Shown piece after piece: positions 23,932 to 32,884 of a stretch of 64,000 nt of DNA. The notes beneath the pieces were generated by a model. It did not search any database. It was not told where the DNA came from and saw only the letters and a program-made list of their open reading frames with translations. Origin of the DNA: Prevotella sp. (GTDB taxonomy: Bacteria; Bacteroidota; Bacteroidia; Bacteroidales; Bacteroidaceae). The position numbers and the translations under genes were made by a program. The stretch spans positions 16,307-80,306 of the forward strand of contig JAFZSR010000016.1 in the NCBI GenBank assembly GCA_017619275.1. Direction: 5' to 3'. Position 1 is the stretch's first letter. Every line of letters begins with the position of its first letter.

Positions 23932-26328
23932 TTACCTCACTTCCACATAGCAGCCGGCCTCCTTGTGGGTGCGGCTGGAAGTGACCAGGACATAGCTTTC
24001 GCCCCGCGAGATGGGTGTCACCACCAGTTCGGGAGAAACGGAGATGATGTCGATGCCGCCGGGAGCCTTCGAGAAACTGTATTCTAGCGTCTCATCGTAA
24101 TTGTTGGGTTCCACAACCAAATGCAGCTGCAGCTGCTGTCCCATCTGCACATAAACCCTTCCACTTCCTTTGAAGTACATGTTGCTCACGTCAACGCGTT
24201 GGGGCGTCGGCTTGTCGTCGGCATTGGTAGTGCGTGTGCTTTTTTCCTTCTTGGGCTTGGTTGCTACTGGCTGCCGCTGGCTGTTGTCGCGCTGCTGTGG
24301 CAGCATGTCGCGCAGCTGTTGCTGAAGCGACTGTATGCTGTCGGCCGAAAGCTCGGTCGAGGGTCGGCACGGCCAATAGTAGTAGCGGCGGTGCCACTGG
24401 GCATTGTCGATGGGCAACGTGAGCAGGAACCAGAGGAAGGCCGTGATGAGGGCGACGAGGAAGAACTGGAACATCTTCCAGGCAAAGTCGCCGAGGAAGG
24501 CCGGCGCACTGGCAATGTCGGAGCGCGTGAAGGGCAGCATGGGTCGCAGGAAGCGCGCAGCCATACTGTCGGGAGCGAATGCCCCGTTCAGCATTTCGTA
24601 GTAGCGCAGGGCGGCATTGGCTACCGCCAGCACGGCGATGACGATGGCGGCGGGCAGCATCACACGGCCGGTGAGACGCAGGGCTGCATAGAAAGCGCAA
24701 GTGTCGGGCAGCTCGAGCAGACGGCTGATGAGCAGACTGAGGAAGATGGGCACGGCGGCCCACAACAGGGCGGCGATGCCTACATGGAAGGTGTTGAAGC
24801 GCGTGAGGCCTTTCACGAAGTACTCGCCATCCTTCTCGGTTATCTTCTGCGGGACATGGCGGCTGAAACCATTGATAGCAGCTCTGTAGGTGAGTCCGCC
24901 AGTAATGGCGCCCACCACGGCGGCTCCGCATATCGTCCACCACACGTTGTGGCTCTCCCATGGCCACAGCAGGGCCATGGTGGCGGCCATCACCAAGGCC
25001 ACGCCCACGATGGCGATGCCCTCCAACTGCTTCGCCTCTTTCTCCTTTTGGTTGATAAGCTTTTGCAGGTTGAGCGTTGGGGATGGGCTTTTACGCTCGC
25101 TTTTGGGGGGAGTGGGAGAGGGTGGCGCAACCGTAGGCTTCTCTTGCTGAGCGGGCATGGCCACATTGGCAAAGTTGAGGTTCAGCACGTTGGCATCGTC
25201 GAGGAAACTGCCGGCGCTCACTGTCGCTTCGGTCGTGAGCTTGCGGCCGTCGGGGGCGGTGGCCTTCAGCGTATAGGTGCCGGGACGGCTCAGCCGGAGC
25301 GAGCGTATGAATCCATCGGCATTCTTGGTAGTGATGCTGTGCCTGGTGCCTTCGGCCATGACAGTGATGCTGGGCAGGTCGCTTTTGAAGAAGACGCCAA
25401 AGCGAGCCCGGTCATCGGCTTGCTCGATGGCTTGCAGCAGGGCGGCGGCTTCCATGGCCGACACCACGTACTTGACGAGCAGCAGCACTTTCCATGCTGG
25501 CGACAACTGGTCGTCGGAGGCAAAATTGTGAACGATGTAATTGCGGTCGTGAATCGACCAGAGGATGACGCGTCTGGCATCGAGCACTGCGTTCAGGTCG
25601 CGGCCACCGTCGGCCAGCATACGCGCGGTGTTCACCAGACTGTCGAGGCTGTAGCCGCTCTCTTTGCCCTGATACTTCATGCTTGCCTCCTTGGGGCTGC
25701 AACCCGTCAGTGCGGCATAGAGGCTTGCTGCCAACATTCGCAGGGTGTCCTCGATGCTGCGGCTGCTCATCACTTTCTTGGCACTGCTGGCAATGTTCGA
25801 GCCGTATGGCGTTTCTGCGTTGGCATGCTCCACTACCTTGGCTGCATATTCGATTTCTTTCAGCTTCTCTTTCCGCAGTTCATCGTTGATGATGACGTTT
25901 TCAATCTCCCATCGCAAAAAGCTGTTGTTGCGGAAGAAATTGGCAAAGTAGAAGCTGTCGCCCAGCAAGTAGTCGTGCGTCTTATTGTAGAAATCGTCGA
26001 AGAGGCTGACACCGGTCTCTCCCCATTGCTTCATCCTGGCCGTGAGCAAACAGGCCAGTTGCAGACGATGCTCCTTGTTGGCACCGCCGCAGAGGCTGCG
26101 AGCCAGAGTATCGGTCTTTAGGGAAATCTCTGAAACCTTATAGTTGTTCGTCCTGTTGTCGTCCTTCTGACCATAGACATCTACAATCTTATCCTGGCCT
26201 TGCATGGCATCGTAGAGGTCGGCCATGGCAGCGGCCATGCGCTCCTGCTCTGGCGAAAGGTTTTCGAGCAGTTTCAGATTGCTGTCCGAGAGGTTCAGCG
26301 GGTTGTTCACTGCGTTGAAGTTAAGCAT
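23932..26328 (-). CDS. Large uncharacterised membrane protein with Ig-like C-terminus
   Basis: 798 residues, not recognised. Residues 1-310 are helical and soluble with a charged acidic character. About 310-390 resembles a beta-sandwich module (RPGTYTLKATAPDGRKLTTEATVSAG). A Pro/Ser/Lys linker (APPSPTPPKSERKSPSPTLNLQ) leads to a charged helix and then about five membrane helices between ~445 and 645. A second Lys/Arg-rich linker is followed by a C-terminal Big_2-like domain (FKGSGRVYVQMGQQLQLHLVVEPNNYDETLEYSF). No signal peptide is seen, so the N-terminal half is presumably cytoplasmic. It is the last gene of the prfB-TraX transcript, 3 bases after TraX, and ends in a gene-free repeat region. 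Confidence 0.75.
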   Translation of the reverse strand: MLNFNAVNNPLNLSDSNLKLLENLSPEQERMAAAMADLYDAMQGQDKIVDVYGQKDDNRTNNYKVSEISLKTDTLARSLCGGANKEHRLQLACLLTARMKQWGETGVSLFDDFYNKTHDYLLGDSFYFANFFRNNSFLRWEIENVIINDELRKEKLKEIEYAAKVVEHANAETPYGSNIASSAKKVMSSRSIEDTLRMLAASLYAALTGCSPKEASMKYQGKESGYSLDSLVNTARMLADGGRDLNAVLDARRVILWSIHDRNYIVHNFASDDQLSPAWKVLLLVKYVVSAMEAAALLQAIEQADDRARFGVFFKSDLPSITVMAEGTRHSITTKNADGFIRSLRLSRPGTYTLKATAPDGRKLTTEATVSAGSFLDDANVLNLNFANVAMPAQQEKPTVAPPSPTPPKSERKSPSPTLNLQKLINQKEKEAKQLEGIAIVGVALVMAATMALLWPWESHNVWWTICGAAVVGAITGGLTYRAAINGFSRHVPQKITEKDGEYFVKGLTRFNTFHVGIAALLWAAVPIFLSLLISRLLELPDTCAFYAALRLTGRVMLPAAIVIAVLAVANAALRYYEMLNGAFAPDSMAARFLRPMLPFTRSDIASAPAFLGDFAWKMFQFFLVALITAFLWFLLTLPIDNAQWHRRYYYWPCRPSTELSADSIQSLQQQLRDMLPQQRDNSQRQPVATKPKKEKSTRTTNADDKPTPQRVDVSNMYFKGSGRVYVQMGQQLQLHLVVEPNNYDETLEYSFSKAPGGIDIISVSPELVVTPISRGESYVLVTSSRTHKEAGCYVEVR

Positions 26329-26331
26329 GGG

Positions 26332-27060
26332 CTAATATAGATATCTGAGGTAGAGATAAATCAAAAGCAGGTGCAATGGATAGAAGATGTAGAAAAGGTA
26401 TTTCGACACGTTGCCCTTGATGAATCCACGTTGTTGGTTGTACATGTTGATGGGGATGAAGGCGGCGCCGCCCATCCAATGGATGCCGCTTATCAGGCAA
26501 GTGCCCACGACGGCCTGCAAGATGCGGTTGTGGCGCAGCACATAGAGCATCAGGATGAAGCCGAAGCCAATGCAGCTAAAGTCGGCATTCAAGAAGATGG
26601 ATGCGGCCAACAATGTCAAGAGCCACAAGGCCATGCGGCGCTTGTCGGCAGCATAGCGTTCCATGACGCATAGGCCCAGAAAGCCTAGGAATAGGGTGAA
26701 GATGACGTTCTGCCCCGAATGGTGCCACGTGCCCGTGTGGACCAGGTTCCAGGGCAGTTCCGACAACAGGGCGAACACCAGCAGGTTGCGCCCGTACTTG
26801 CGTCGGCTGCGGGTGTGCTGGAATCCCTCCACGATGAGAAAGGCAAAGATGGGGAATGACAGACGGCCGATGAGGCGCAACAGGAAGTAGGGCGTTATCG
26901 CCCTGCTGCCAATGGTGAAATACACTTGGAAGAAGGATTCATCGAGCCGCCAGATGAAATGCGCCAGATGGTCGATGAGCATGGAGACAATGGCAATCAG
27001 CTTGAGCCAACTGCCACTCAGCACCCGCCAGGAGCCAACATTGACTGGGTTGTCATTCAT
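26332..27060 (-). CDS. TraX-family membrane protein
   Basis: 242 residues from ATG 27060; the gene overlaps the end of prfB by 8 bases, and an alternative start at 27105 lies inside prfB. About seven membrane helices. The TraX family features are at the N-terminus (GSWLKLIAIVSMLIDHLAHFI), then LLRLIGRLSFPIFAFLIVEGFQHTRSRRKYGRNLLVFALLSELPWNL and FLNADFSCIGFGFILMLYVL. TraX of F plasmid acetylates pilin, but chromosomal relatives are common in Bacteroidetes and their acceptor is unknown; the overlap with prfB argues against a conjugative role. Confidence 0.85.
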   Translation of the reverse strand: MNDNPVNVGSWRVLSGSWLKLIAIVSMLIDHLAHFIWRLDESFFQVYFTIGSRAITPYFLLRLIGRLSFPIFAFLIVEGFQHTRSRRKYGRNLLVFALLSELPWNLVHTGTWHHSGQNVIFTLFLGFLGLCVMERYAADKRRMALWLLTLLAASIFLNADFSCIGFGFILMLYVLRHNRILQAVVGTCLISGIHWMGGAAFIPINMYNQQRGFIKGNVSKYLFYIFYPLHLLLIYLYLRYLY

Positions 27061-28171
27061 CTGTGGTGGGAAATTCCATGAGGTAGGCCTTGATGAATCC
27101 GTCAAGGTCGCCGTTCATCACGGCATCCACGTTGCGTGTCTCATAGTTGGTGCGGTGGTCTTTCACACGCTTGTCGTCGAAGACATAGCTGCGTATCTGG
27201 CTGCCCCATTCAATCTTCTTCTTACCAGCCTCAATCTTGGCTTGCGCTTCCAGGCGCTTCTTCATGGCGCGGTCGTAGAGCTGGCTCTTCAGCAGCTTCA
27301 GGGCACGCTCCTTGTTCTTGGGCTGGTCGCGGGTCTCGGTGTTCTCGATGAGAATCTCCTCCTGCTCGCCCGTGTCGGGGTCGGTATACCAATAGCGCAG
27401 GCGCACGCCGCTCTCCACCTTGTTCACGTTCTGTCCGCCGGCACCACTGCTGCGGAAGGTATCCCAACTGAGCTTGGCCGGGTCGACGTAGACCTCGATG
27501 GTGTCGTCGACGAGGGGGCTGACGAAGACGCTAGCGAACGAGGTCATGCGCTTGCCTTGGGCGTTGAAGGGGCTCACGCGCACCAGCCGGTGCACGCCGT
27601 TCTCGCTCTTCAGATAGCCGTAGGCATATTCGCCACCCTCTATTTGCATGGTGACGCTCTTGATGCCGGCGTCGTCGCCGTCGAGGATGTTGGCAATGGT
27701 CACCTTGTAGCCGTGTTGCTCGGCCCAGCGCATATACATGCGCATCAGCATCTGCGCCCAGTCCTGCGCCTCGGTGCCGCCGGCACCGCTGTTGATCTTC
27801 AGCACGCAGTCCATGGGGTCTTCCTTCTGGCGCAGCATGTTCATCAGCTCCAGCTGCTCAATCGCGGCGATGGCCTGGGCATAGTCGGCGTCCACCTCCT
27901 GCTCGGTCACCATCTCGTCTTTATAGAAGTCGAAGGCCAGCTGCAACTCGTCGGCTTTCAGGCGAACGTCCTGATAGCCGTCGATCCAGCGCTTGATGCC
28001 GCGCACTTTCTTCATTTGCTCCTCGGCGCGCTTGGGGTCGTCCCAGAAGTCGGGGGCCTGCGTGCGCATCTGTTCCTCTTCCAGCTCCATCTGCCGCTCA
28101 TCAATCTTCAAATAACGGTGAAGTTTTTCGGCGCGGTCGAGCACATCTTTCAATTGTTCTTGCGTTATCAT
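27053..28171 (-). CDS. prfB: Peptide chain release factor 2
   Basis: 372 residues from ATG 28171 (MITQEQLKDVLDRAEKLHRYL). RF2 features are the SPF tripeptide anticodon (VRVSPFNAQGKR) and the GGQ loop (SSGAGGQNVNKVESGVRL), followed by the usual RAxxxLxSQLYD tail. The programmed +1 frameshift site common near codon 25 of prfB is absent: the frame runs through KLHRYLKIDERQ without a stop codon. The -7 box ends only 4 bases before the ATG, so the message may be leaderless. The upstream region is a hairpin promoter element shared with 40264. Confidence 0.96.
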   Translation of the reverse strand: MITQEQLKDVLDRAEKLHRYLKIDERQMELEEEQMRTQAPDFWDDPKRAEEQMKKVRGIKRWIDGYQDVRLKADELQLAFDFYKDEMVTEQEVDADYAQAIAAIEQLELMNMLRQKEDPMDCVLKINSGAGGTEAQDWAQMLMRMYMRWAEQHGYKVTIANILDGDDAGIKSVTMQIEGGEYAYGYLKSENGVHRLVRVSPFNAQGKRMTSFASVFVSPLVDDTIEVYVDPAKLSWDTFRSSGAGGQNVNKVESGVRLRYWYTDPDTGEQEEILIENTETRDQPKNKERALKLLKSQLYDRAMKKRLEAQAKIEAGKKKIEWGSQIRSYVFDDKRVKDHRTNYETRNVDAVMNGDLDGFIKAYLMEFPTTDE

Positions 28172-28300
28172 GGTGCAAAGGTACGAATAAGCGAGCGAAA
28201 AGCAAAAGAAATAAGTTACTTTTTTCTTTTGCTTTTCCGAGCGAAAGTACCTTCGACCAAAGTCAAAGGTACAAATAAGCGAGTGAAGGACAAAAGAAAA
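28172..28300 (-). promoter_or_regulatory. Promoter-hairpin element, copy 1
   Basis: A -7 box (TACCTTTG, 28176-28183) is followed outward by GAATAAGCGAGCG, a perfect 15-bp hairpin (28197-28211 with 28223-28237), TTTTCCGAGCGAAAGTAC, and a second TACCTTTG-type box at 28264-28271. The same layout with a different hairpin sequence is at 40264-40385. Confidence 0.8.
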
Positions 28301-28334
28301 ACGGGTTTTTGTTTGCGGTTTCATTTTTTTTGCC

Positions 28335-28342
28335 TAACTTTG
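28335..28342 (+). promoter_or_regulatory. -7 box TAACTTTG for aldA
   Basis: It lies 46 bases before ATG 28389. Confidence 0.65.
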
Positions 28343-28388
28343 TCACGCAATTTTACCATTATTCCCTAAAACAAAAAATCACTATTTT

Positions 28389-29831
28389 ATGAAAGACCTG
28401 AAAATGTACATCAACGGCCAGTTCTGCGAGAGCAGCAGCGGCCAGTGGATTGATGTGTTGAACCCTTCGACCGAGGAAGTCATCTCACGCCAGCCCGAAG
28501 GAACAATTGAAGATGTGAACCGCGCCCTCGACGCAGCCCGCGCCGCCCAGAAGGCTTGGGCGAAGACGCCCGCCATCGAGCGCGCCGGCTATCTGCTGAA
28601 GATTGCCGCTGGCATCAAGGCTCGCGAGCAGGAGTTCACCGAGATCATCATGCGCGAGCAGGGCAAGACACGCACTTGGGCAAGCATCGAGGTGGGGGCT
28701 ACCATCGCCTACTTCGAGTATATGGCCACCTTCGCCCGCCACATCGAGGGCGAGATCATTCCCAGCGACCGTCCCAACGAGACCATTCTGCTCACGAAGA
28801 AGCCCATCGGCGTCGTTGCCGGTATCCTGCCGTGGAACTTCCCGTTCTTCCTCATCGCCCGCAAGGCCGGTGCCGCCCTCATCGCTGGCTGTACCATCGT
28901 CATCAAGCCCTCGCAGCTCACACCCGAGAACTGCACCGAGTTTGCCAAGGTGGTGGCCGAGACGGGGTTGCCCGCTGGCGTCATCAATATCGTGACGGGT
29001 AAGGGCAGCGTCATCGGCAACGAGATGGCCGGAAGCCCGAAGATCGACATCGTGAGCGTCACGGGTAGCGTGGCCGCCGGCGAGAGCATCATGGCAGCCG
29101 CCTCGAAGAACATTACCAAGGTGAGCCTGGAGCTGGGTGGAAAGGCGCCCGCCATCGTGATGAAGGATGCCGACCTGGAGCGCGCCGCACAGTGGATTGT
29201 CGACAGCCGCATCGGCAACAACGGTCAGATTTGCAACAACGCCGAGCGCGTCTACGTGCAAAAGGAGGTGAAGGAAGCCTTCACGAAGATTTTGGTCGAC
29301 AAGATGAAGGCCGTGAAGGTGGGCGACCCCTGCGCCGACGAGACCGTCGACATGGGCCCATTAGTGGAGGCTCGAGCCCTGGAGAGCGTGACGGAGAAGG
29401 TGAAGCACGCCATCGACCAGGGAGCAAAGCTACTCTGCGGTGGACACCGCGTGGGCGAGAAGGGTTATTTCTATGCCGCCACCGTGCTCGACGGCTGCCG
29501 TCAGGATATGGACATCATCCATGAGGAGACCTTCGGCCCCGTCATCCCGCTGATTGAGTTCGAGACGCTCGACGAGGTGATTGCAATGGCCAACGACTGC
29601 GAGTATGGCTTGGCCAGCAGTATCTTCACCAAGGACCTGAACGTGGCTGTGAAGGCTTGCCGCGAACTGGAGTTCGGCGAGACCTACATCAACCGCGAGC
29701 ACTTCGAGGCCATCCAGGGCTTCCATGCCGGTATGAAGAAGAGCGGCATCGGAGGTGCCGACGGCAAGCACGGCGTGGATGAGTATCTGGTCACCCACGT
29801 CACCTATCTCGACACGTGGGAAGACATGTAA
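28389..29831 (+). CDS. aldA: Aldehyde dehydrogenase, AldA-type (lactaldehyde/glycolaldehyde)
   Basis: 480 residues, full length for the NAD-dependent ALDH superfamily. The sequence follows E. coli AldA closely at the start (MYINGQF...WIDVLNPSTEEVISR) and end (GETYINREHFEAIQGFHAGMKKSGIGGADGKHG). The catalytic Cys is in NNGQICNNAERVYV and the general-base Glu in VSLELGGKAPAIVM; GSVAAGE is in the NAD site. AldA oxidises L-lactaldehyde from fucose or rhamnose breakdown, or glycolaldehyde. It stands alone, with a -7 box and a terminator of its own. Confidence 0.92.
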   Translation: MKDLKMYINGQFCESSSGQWIDVLNPSTEEVISRQPEGTIEDVNRALDAARAAQKAWAKTPAIERAGYLLKIAAGIKAREQEFTEIIMREQGKTRTWASIEVGATIAYFEYMATFARHIEGEIIPSDRPNETILLTKKPIGVVAGILPWNFPFFLIARKAGAALIAGCTIVIKPSQLTPENCTEFAKVVAETGLPAGVINIVTGKGSVIGNEMAGSPKIDIVSVTGSVAAGESIMAAASKNITKVSLELGGKAPAIVMKDADLERAAQWIVDSRIGNNGQICNNAERVYVQKEVKEAFTKILVDKMKAVKVGDPCADETVDMGPLVEARALESVTEKVKHAIDQGAKLLCGGHRVGEKGYFYAATVLDGCRQDMDIIHEETFGPVIPLIEFETLDEVIAMANDCEYGLASSIFTKDLNVAVKACRELEFGETYINREHFEAIQGFHAGMKKSGIGGADGKHGVDEYLVTHVTYLDTWEDM

Positions 29832-29837
29832 GAAATG

Positions 29838-29871
29838 AAAAGGTGAAAAGGAAATGCCCTTTTCACCTTTT
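29838..29871. terminator. Terminator between aldA and rubrerythrin
   Basis: A perfect 14-bp stem (29838-29851 with 29858-29871) followed by TTCTTTGTT, between two convergent genes. Confidence 0.85.
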
Positions 29872-29877
29872 TCTTTG

Positions 29878-30420
29878 TTAATAATTCTCGGCTTTCACTT
29901 GGAAGTAGCTCTGCGGATGGTCGCAGACGGGGCACACCTCGGGGGCTTTCTTGCCGATGACGATGTGGCCGCAGTTGGAGCATTGCCAGATGACGTCGCC
30001 GTCCTTTGAGAACACACGCTCCTTGAGCACGTTGTCGAGCAACTTGCGGTAGCGCTCCTCGTGGGCCTTCTCGATGGCGGCCACGCCCTCAAACTTCTCG
30101 GCAATCTCGTCGAAGCCCTCCTCGCGGGCCTCGCGGGCCATGCGAGCATACATGTCGGTCCACTCGAAGTTTTCGCCACCGGCAGCAGCCTCCAGGTTAG
30201 CGGCCGTGTCCTTGATGGCACCGCCTTCAAGCAGCTTGAACCACATCTTGGCGTGCTCCTTCTCGTTGGCTGCCGTCTCCTCGAAGATGGCGGCTATCTG
30301 TACATAGCCGTCTTTCTTGGCTTTCGAAGCCCAGTAGGTGTACTTGTTGCGGGCCATTGACTCTCCTGCAAATGCCTCTTGCAGATTCTTCTCGGTTTTT
30401 GTTCCTTTTAGTTCTTTCAT
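29878..30420 (-). CDS. Rubrerythrin
   Basis: 180 residues from ATG 30420 ([13 protein letters not shown]). The N-terminal ferritin-like domain has the di-iron ligands in [33 protein letters not shown], then [24 protein letters not shown]; the C-terminal rubredoxin-like domain has CSNCGH and CPVCDHP. It reduces hydrogen peroxide in the cytoplasm of anaerobes; the rubredoxin at 16967 is a possible electron donor. It is the last gene of the minus-strand set that begins with ung, but a separate promoter in the 42-base gap cannot be excluded. Confidence 0.95.
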   Translation of the reverse strand: MKELKGTKTEKNLQEAFAGESMARNKYTYWASKAKKDGYVQIAAIFEETAANEKEHAKMWFKLLEGGAIKDTAANLEAAAGGENFEWTDMYARMAREAREEGFDEIAEKFEGVAAIEKAHEERYRKLLDNVLKERVFSKDGDVIWQCSNCGHIVIGKKAPEVCPVCDHPQSYFQVKAENY

Positions 30421-30462
30421 AATTGTCATTGTTATTAGTGTTAAACCATATTGTAAAATAAT

Positions 30463-31686
30463 CTATTCTTCTCTTAATCTCCTTTTGTCGTGCAGCTCGG
30501 CGGTGGCAGTGAAGAAGGCGTCGCCGCTGCTGTTTACGGCGGTCTCTACCGAGTCTTGCACCACGCCGATGATGAATCCCACGGCGACGGCTTGCATGGC
30601 CAAGTCGTTGCCGATGCCAAAGAGCGAGCACGCCATGGGCACCAGCAGCAGCGAGCCGCCAGCCACGCCCGAGGCACCACAAGCCCCCAGCGTGGAGATG
30701 ATGCTGAGCACCACGGCGGTGGGTAGGCTCACACTGACGCCCACGGTGTTGGCCACCGCCAGCGACAGCACGGTGATGGTGACGGCGGCACCGTTCATGT
30801 TGATGGTGCAGCCCAGGGGGATGCTCACGCTGTAGAAGTCCTCGTCGAGGCCCAACCGCTTGCACAACGCCATGTTCACGGGGATGTTGGCTGCCGAGGA
30901 GCGGGTGAAGAAGGCGTTCAAGCCGCTCTCCTTCAGACACTGCCATAGCAGCGGATAGGGGTTGCGGCGTATGTAGAGATAGGCGATGAAGGGATTCACC
31001 ACCAAGGCCACCAGGGCCATGCAACCCACGAGAAGGAGCAACAGACGCCCATAGTTGGTGAAAATCTCCAGTCCGCTTTCGGAGACCGACGAGAATACCA
31101 GACCCATGATGCCGAAAGGCGCGAACTGGATGACCCATCTGACGACGAGCGACACCACCTCGGCCAGGTCGCTCATCAAGCGGATGGTGGTCTCGCTGGC
31201 GCACAGCTTCATGGCCAGTCCCACGATGATAGCCCAGAAGAGGATGCCGATGTAGTTGGCCGAGCTCACAGAGTGGAGCGGATTGGACACGAGGTTGGTG
31301 AGTAGCGTGGTGAAGATGTCGCCTAGCGCACTGGGGGCCTCACCGGTAGCCATTTCGGAGAGTCGGATGGTGACAGGGAAGGAGAAGCTGGCCACCACCG
31401 CCACCAGGGCAGCGCAGAAAGTGGTGAGCAGATAGAGGGTGACGACGGTGCGAAAACGGCTGCCCAGCCCGCCGTGGGCACGGGCGATGCTGGCGCACAC
31501 CAGCACGGCCACCAACACGGGGGCGATGGCCTTCAGCGCGCTGACAAACACCTTCCCCAGCAGGCCGATGATGCTCAGATGGGGCACGCACAGCCCCAGC
31601 ACGGCACCGATCACCAGGCCGCAGAGTATGCGCAGCACCAAGCTAGTGCTGCTCCATCGCTTCAGTATCTGTGTGAGTGTTTTCAT
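30463..31686 (-). CDS. sstT: Serine/threonine:Na+ symporter SstT
   Basis: 407 residues of the DAACS (glutamate transporter-like) family. SstT-type features are LVLRILCGLVIGAVLGLCVP at the start, the re-entrant loop SSAANIPVNMALCKRLGLDEDFYSVSIPLGCTINMNGAAV (substrate site), and TLGACGASGVAGGSLLLVPMACSLFGI in the second loop. Eight membrane helices are expected. It imports serine and threonine with sodium. It is 15 bases after the metallophosphoesterase gene. Confidence 0.94.
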   Translation of the reverse strand: MKTLTQILKRWSSTSLVLRILCGLVIGAVLGLCVPHLSIIGLLGKVFVSALKAIAPVLVAVLVCASIARAHGGLGSRFRTVVTLYLLTTFCAALVAVVASFSFPVTIRLSEMATGEAPSALGDIFTTLLTNLVSNPLHSVSSANYIGILFWAIIVGLAMKLCASETTIRLMSDLAEVVSLVVRWVIQFAPFGIMGLVFSSVSESGLEIFTNYGRLLLLLVGCMALVALVVNPFIAYLYIRRNPYPLLWQCLKESGLNAFFTRSSAANIPVNMALCKRLGLDEDFYSVSIPLGCTINMNGAAVTITVLSLAVANTVGVSVSLPTAVVLSIISTLGACGASGVAGGSLLLVPMACSLFGIGNDLAMQAVAVGFIIGVVQDSVETAVNSSGDAFFTATAELHDKRRLREE

Positions 31687-31701
31687 GTCTTTCCGTAGTT
31701 G

Positions 31702-32871
31702 TCAGAATTGTGTCTGCACCACCTCTTTCACTCCCTCTCCGCGCTTCATCAGCACGACGAAGGCATTGTTATGCTGCGAGTTGTTGCCGGGAGCGGCCAC
31801 GGTGTAGTCGTGCACCACACAGCCGCTGCGGGTGGTGTGGGCGTAGTGGGCATTGTAAAAGCGGTGATAGTGGCCCGAGAAGTGCTGCACCTGGCCGTCA
31901 ACCTTGCCCGCAGCCTTCGCCATGATGGCCGCGAGTGGGTTTTTCTTCAGGGTGTTGGCCTGATGAGCATCGTTATAGGGGATGCCGGCGGTGGCGGAAC
32001 CATAGGCCGAAGGGTCGGAAGAGGGAATATAGAGGCCCTTGTCGTTTTGGTCGAGCCACCAGCGGTTGCAGTCGCTGCCAGCCAGCCAGGGGAAGTGCTG
32101 CATCCATACCGAGGGCTCGCTGGCGTGGCTCTCCACAAAGGCGTCGAGGGCGGCGATGACACCGTCGGGGGCGTAGTAGGTGGTGCTGCTGAAGAGGGTG
32201 GGGGCCTTGTACAGTTTCTGGAACCAGTAGGTGTGGGCGCAATAGAAGCGCACGCCTTTGAACTTGAAGGTGAACGGCATGGACTGGAAGCAGCTGCTCT
32301 TCGACGCGTCGGTCAGATAGTGTATGTCCTCGTCGAAGACGCCCGCACGGTTCCAGTGCTCGTTGTTGGCAGTGACGGCCTGCAGGGTCTTGGCATCGGC
32401 GTTGGCACCGCTGAGGGTCACCCCCTTGTCGGGGTGGTCGCCCGTCCAGTAGTCGGGACTCAGGTCGTGGTTGCCAGCGATGAAGATGAAGGGAATGCCG
32501 GCAGCCTTGGCCACCTCGGCTGTACAGTTAAGGAAGTTGGTGTGCGTGCCGTTGCTGCCATCGTCGCCCTTGTCGCGGTCGATGTCGCCCAAGCAGAAGA
32601 TGATGCTCGTCTTCGGCACCAGGTCGGGCGCAGCCTTGAAGGTCACTTTCTTCGTGCCATCCTTGCCCATGGAGAGGATGCGCTGCATGATGGCCTTCAT
32701 GTCGGCGGCGGAGGTGCCGTCGTGGCCGCTGCCCTGGTTGATGTGGCAGTCGGAGATGAACACGGCGCAGAACCAAGCGTCGTCTTTGGGGGACGATGCG
32801 GTTTGGGCAAACGTCGTCGCCGTCCAAAGCAACGCAAAAAGGGAAAAAAGCTTCCTGGTCATACGGCTCAT
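31702..32871 (-). CDS. Secreted calcineurin-like metallophosphoesterase
   Basis: 389 residues. A signal peptide (MSRMTRKLFSLFALLWTATTFAQ) is followed by the metallophosphoesterase motif series FISDCHIN, FCLGDIDRD, AGNHDLSP, a His in AHTYWF and FSGHYHRFYN, which hold two metal ions. The long middle insertion is unlike cytoplasmic phosphatases. It is expected in the periplasm, acting on phosphate esters of unknown identity. It lies 13 bases downstream of the CarboxypepD_reg-like gene and 15 upstream of sstT. Confidence 0.88.
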   Translation of the reverse strand: MSRMTRKLFSLFALLWTATTFAQTASSPKDDAWFCAVFISDCHINQGSGHDGTSAADMKAIMQRILSMGKDGTKKVTFKAAPDLVPKTSIIFCLGDIDRDKGDDGSNGTHTNFLNCTAEVAKAAGIPFIFIAGNHDLSPDYWTGDHPDKGVTLSGANADAKTLQAVTANNEHWNRAGVFDEDIHYLTDASKSSCFQSMPFTFKFKGVRFYCAHTYWFQKLYKAPTLFSSTTYYAPDGVIAALDAFVESHASEPSVWMQHFPWLAGSDCNRWWLDQNDKGLYIPSSDPSAYGSATAGIPYNDAHQANTLKKNPLAAIMAKAAGKVDGQVQHFSGHYHRFYNAHYAHTTRSGCVVHDYTVAAPGNNSQHNNAFVVLMKRGEGVKEVVQTQF

Positions 32872-32884
32872 CTGTTCAGTCCCC

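Noticed and set aside
24121-26121. 666-residue frame antisense to the 798-aa membrane protein
   Set aside because: A His/Gly/Val/Gln-rich translation typical of the complement of a GC-rich coding frame. The same applies to 57399-59087, 26912-28369, 18191-19345, 55218-56525 and 310-1386.
28080-28120. Programmed frameshift in prfB
   Set aside because: The frame is continuous from MITQEQL through the usual frameshift position (HRYLKIDERQ) with no in-frame TGA.
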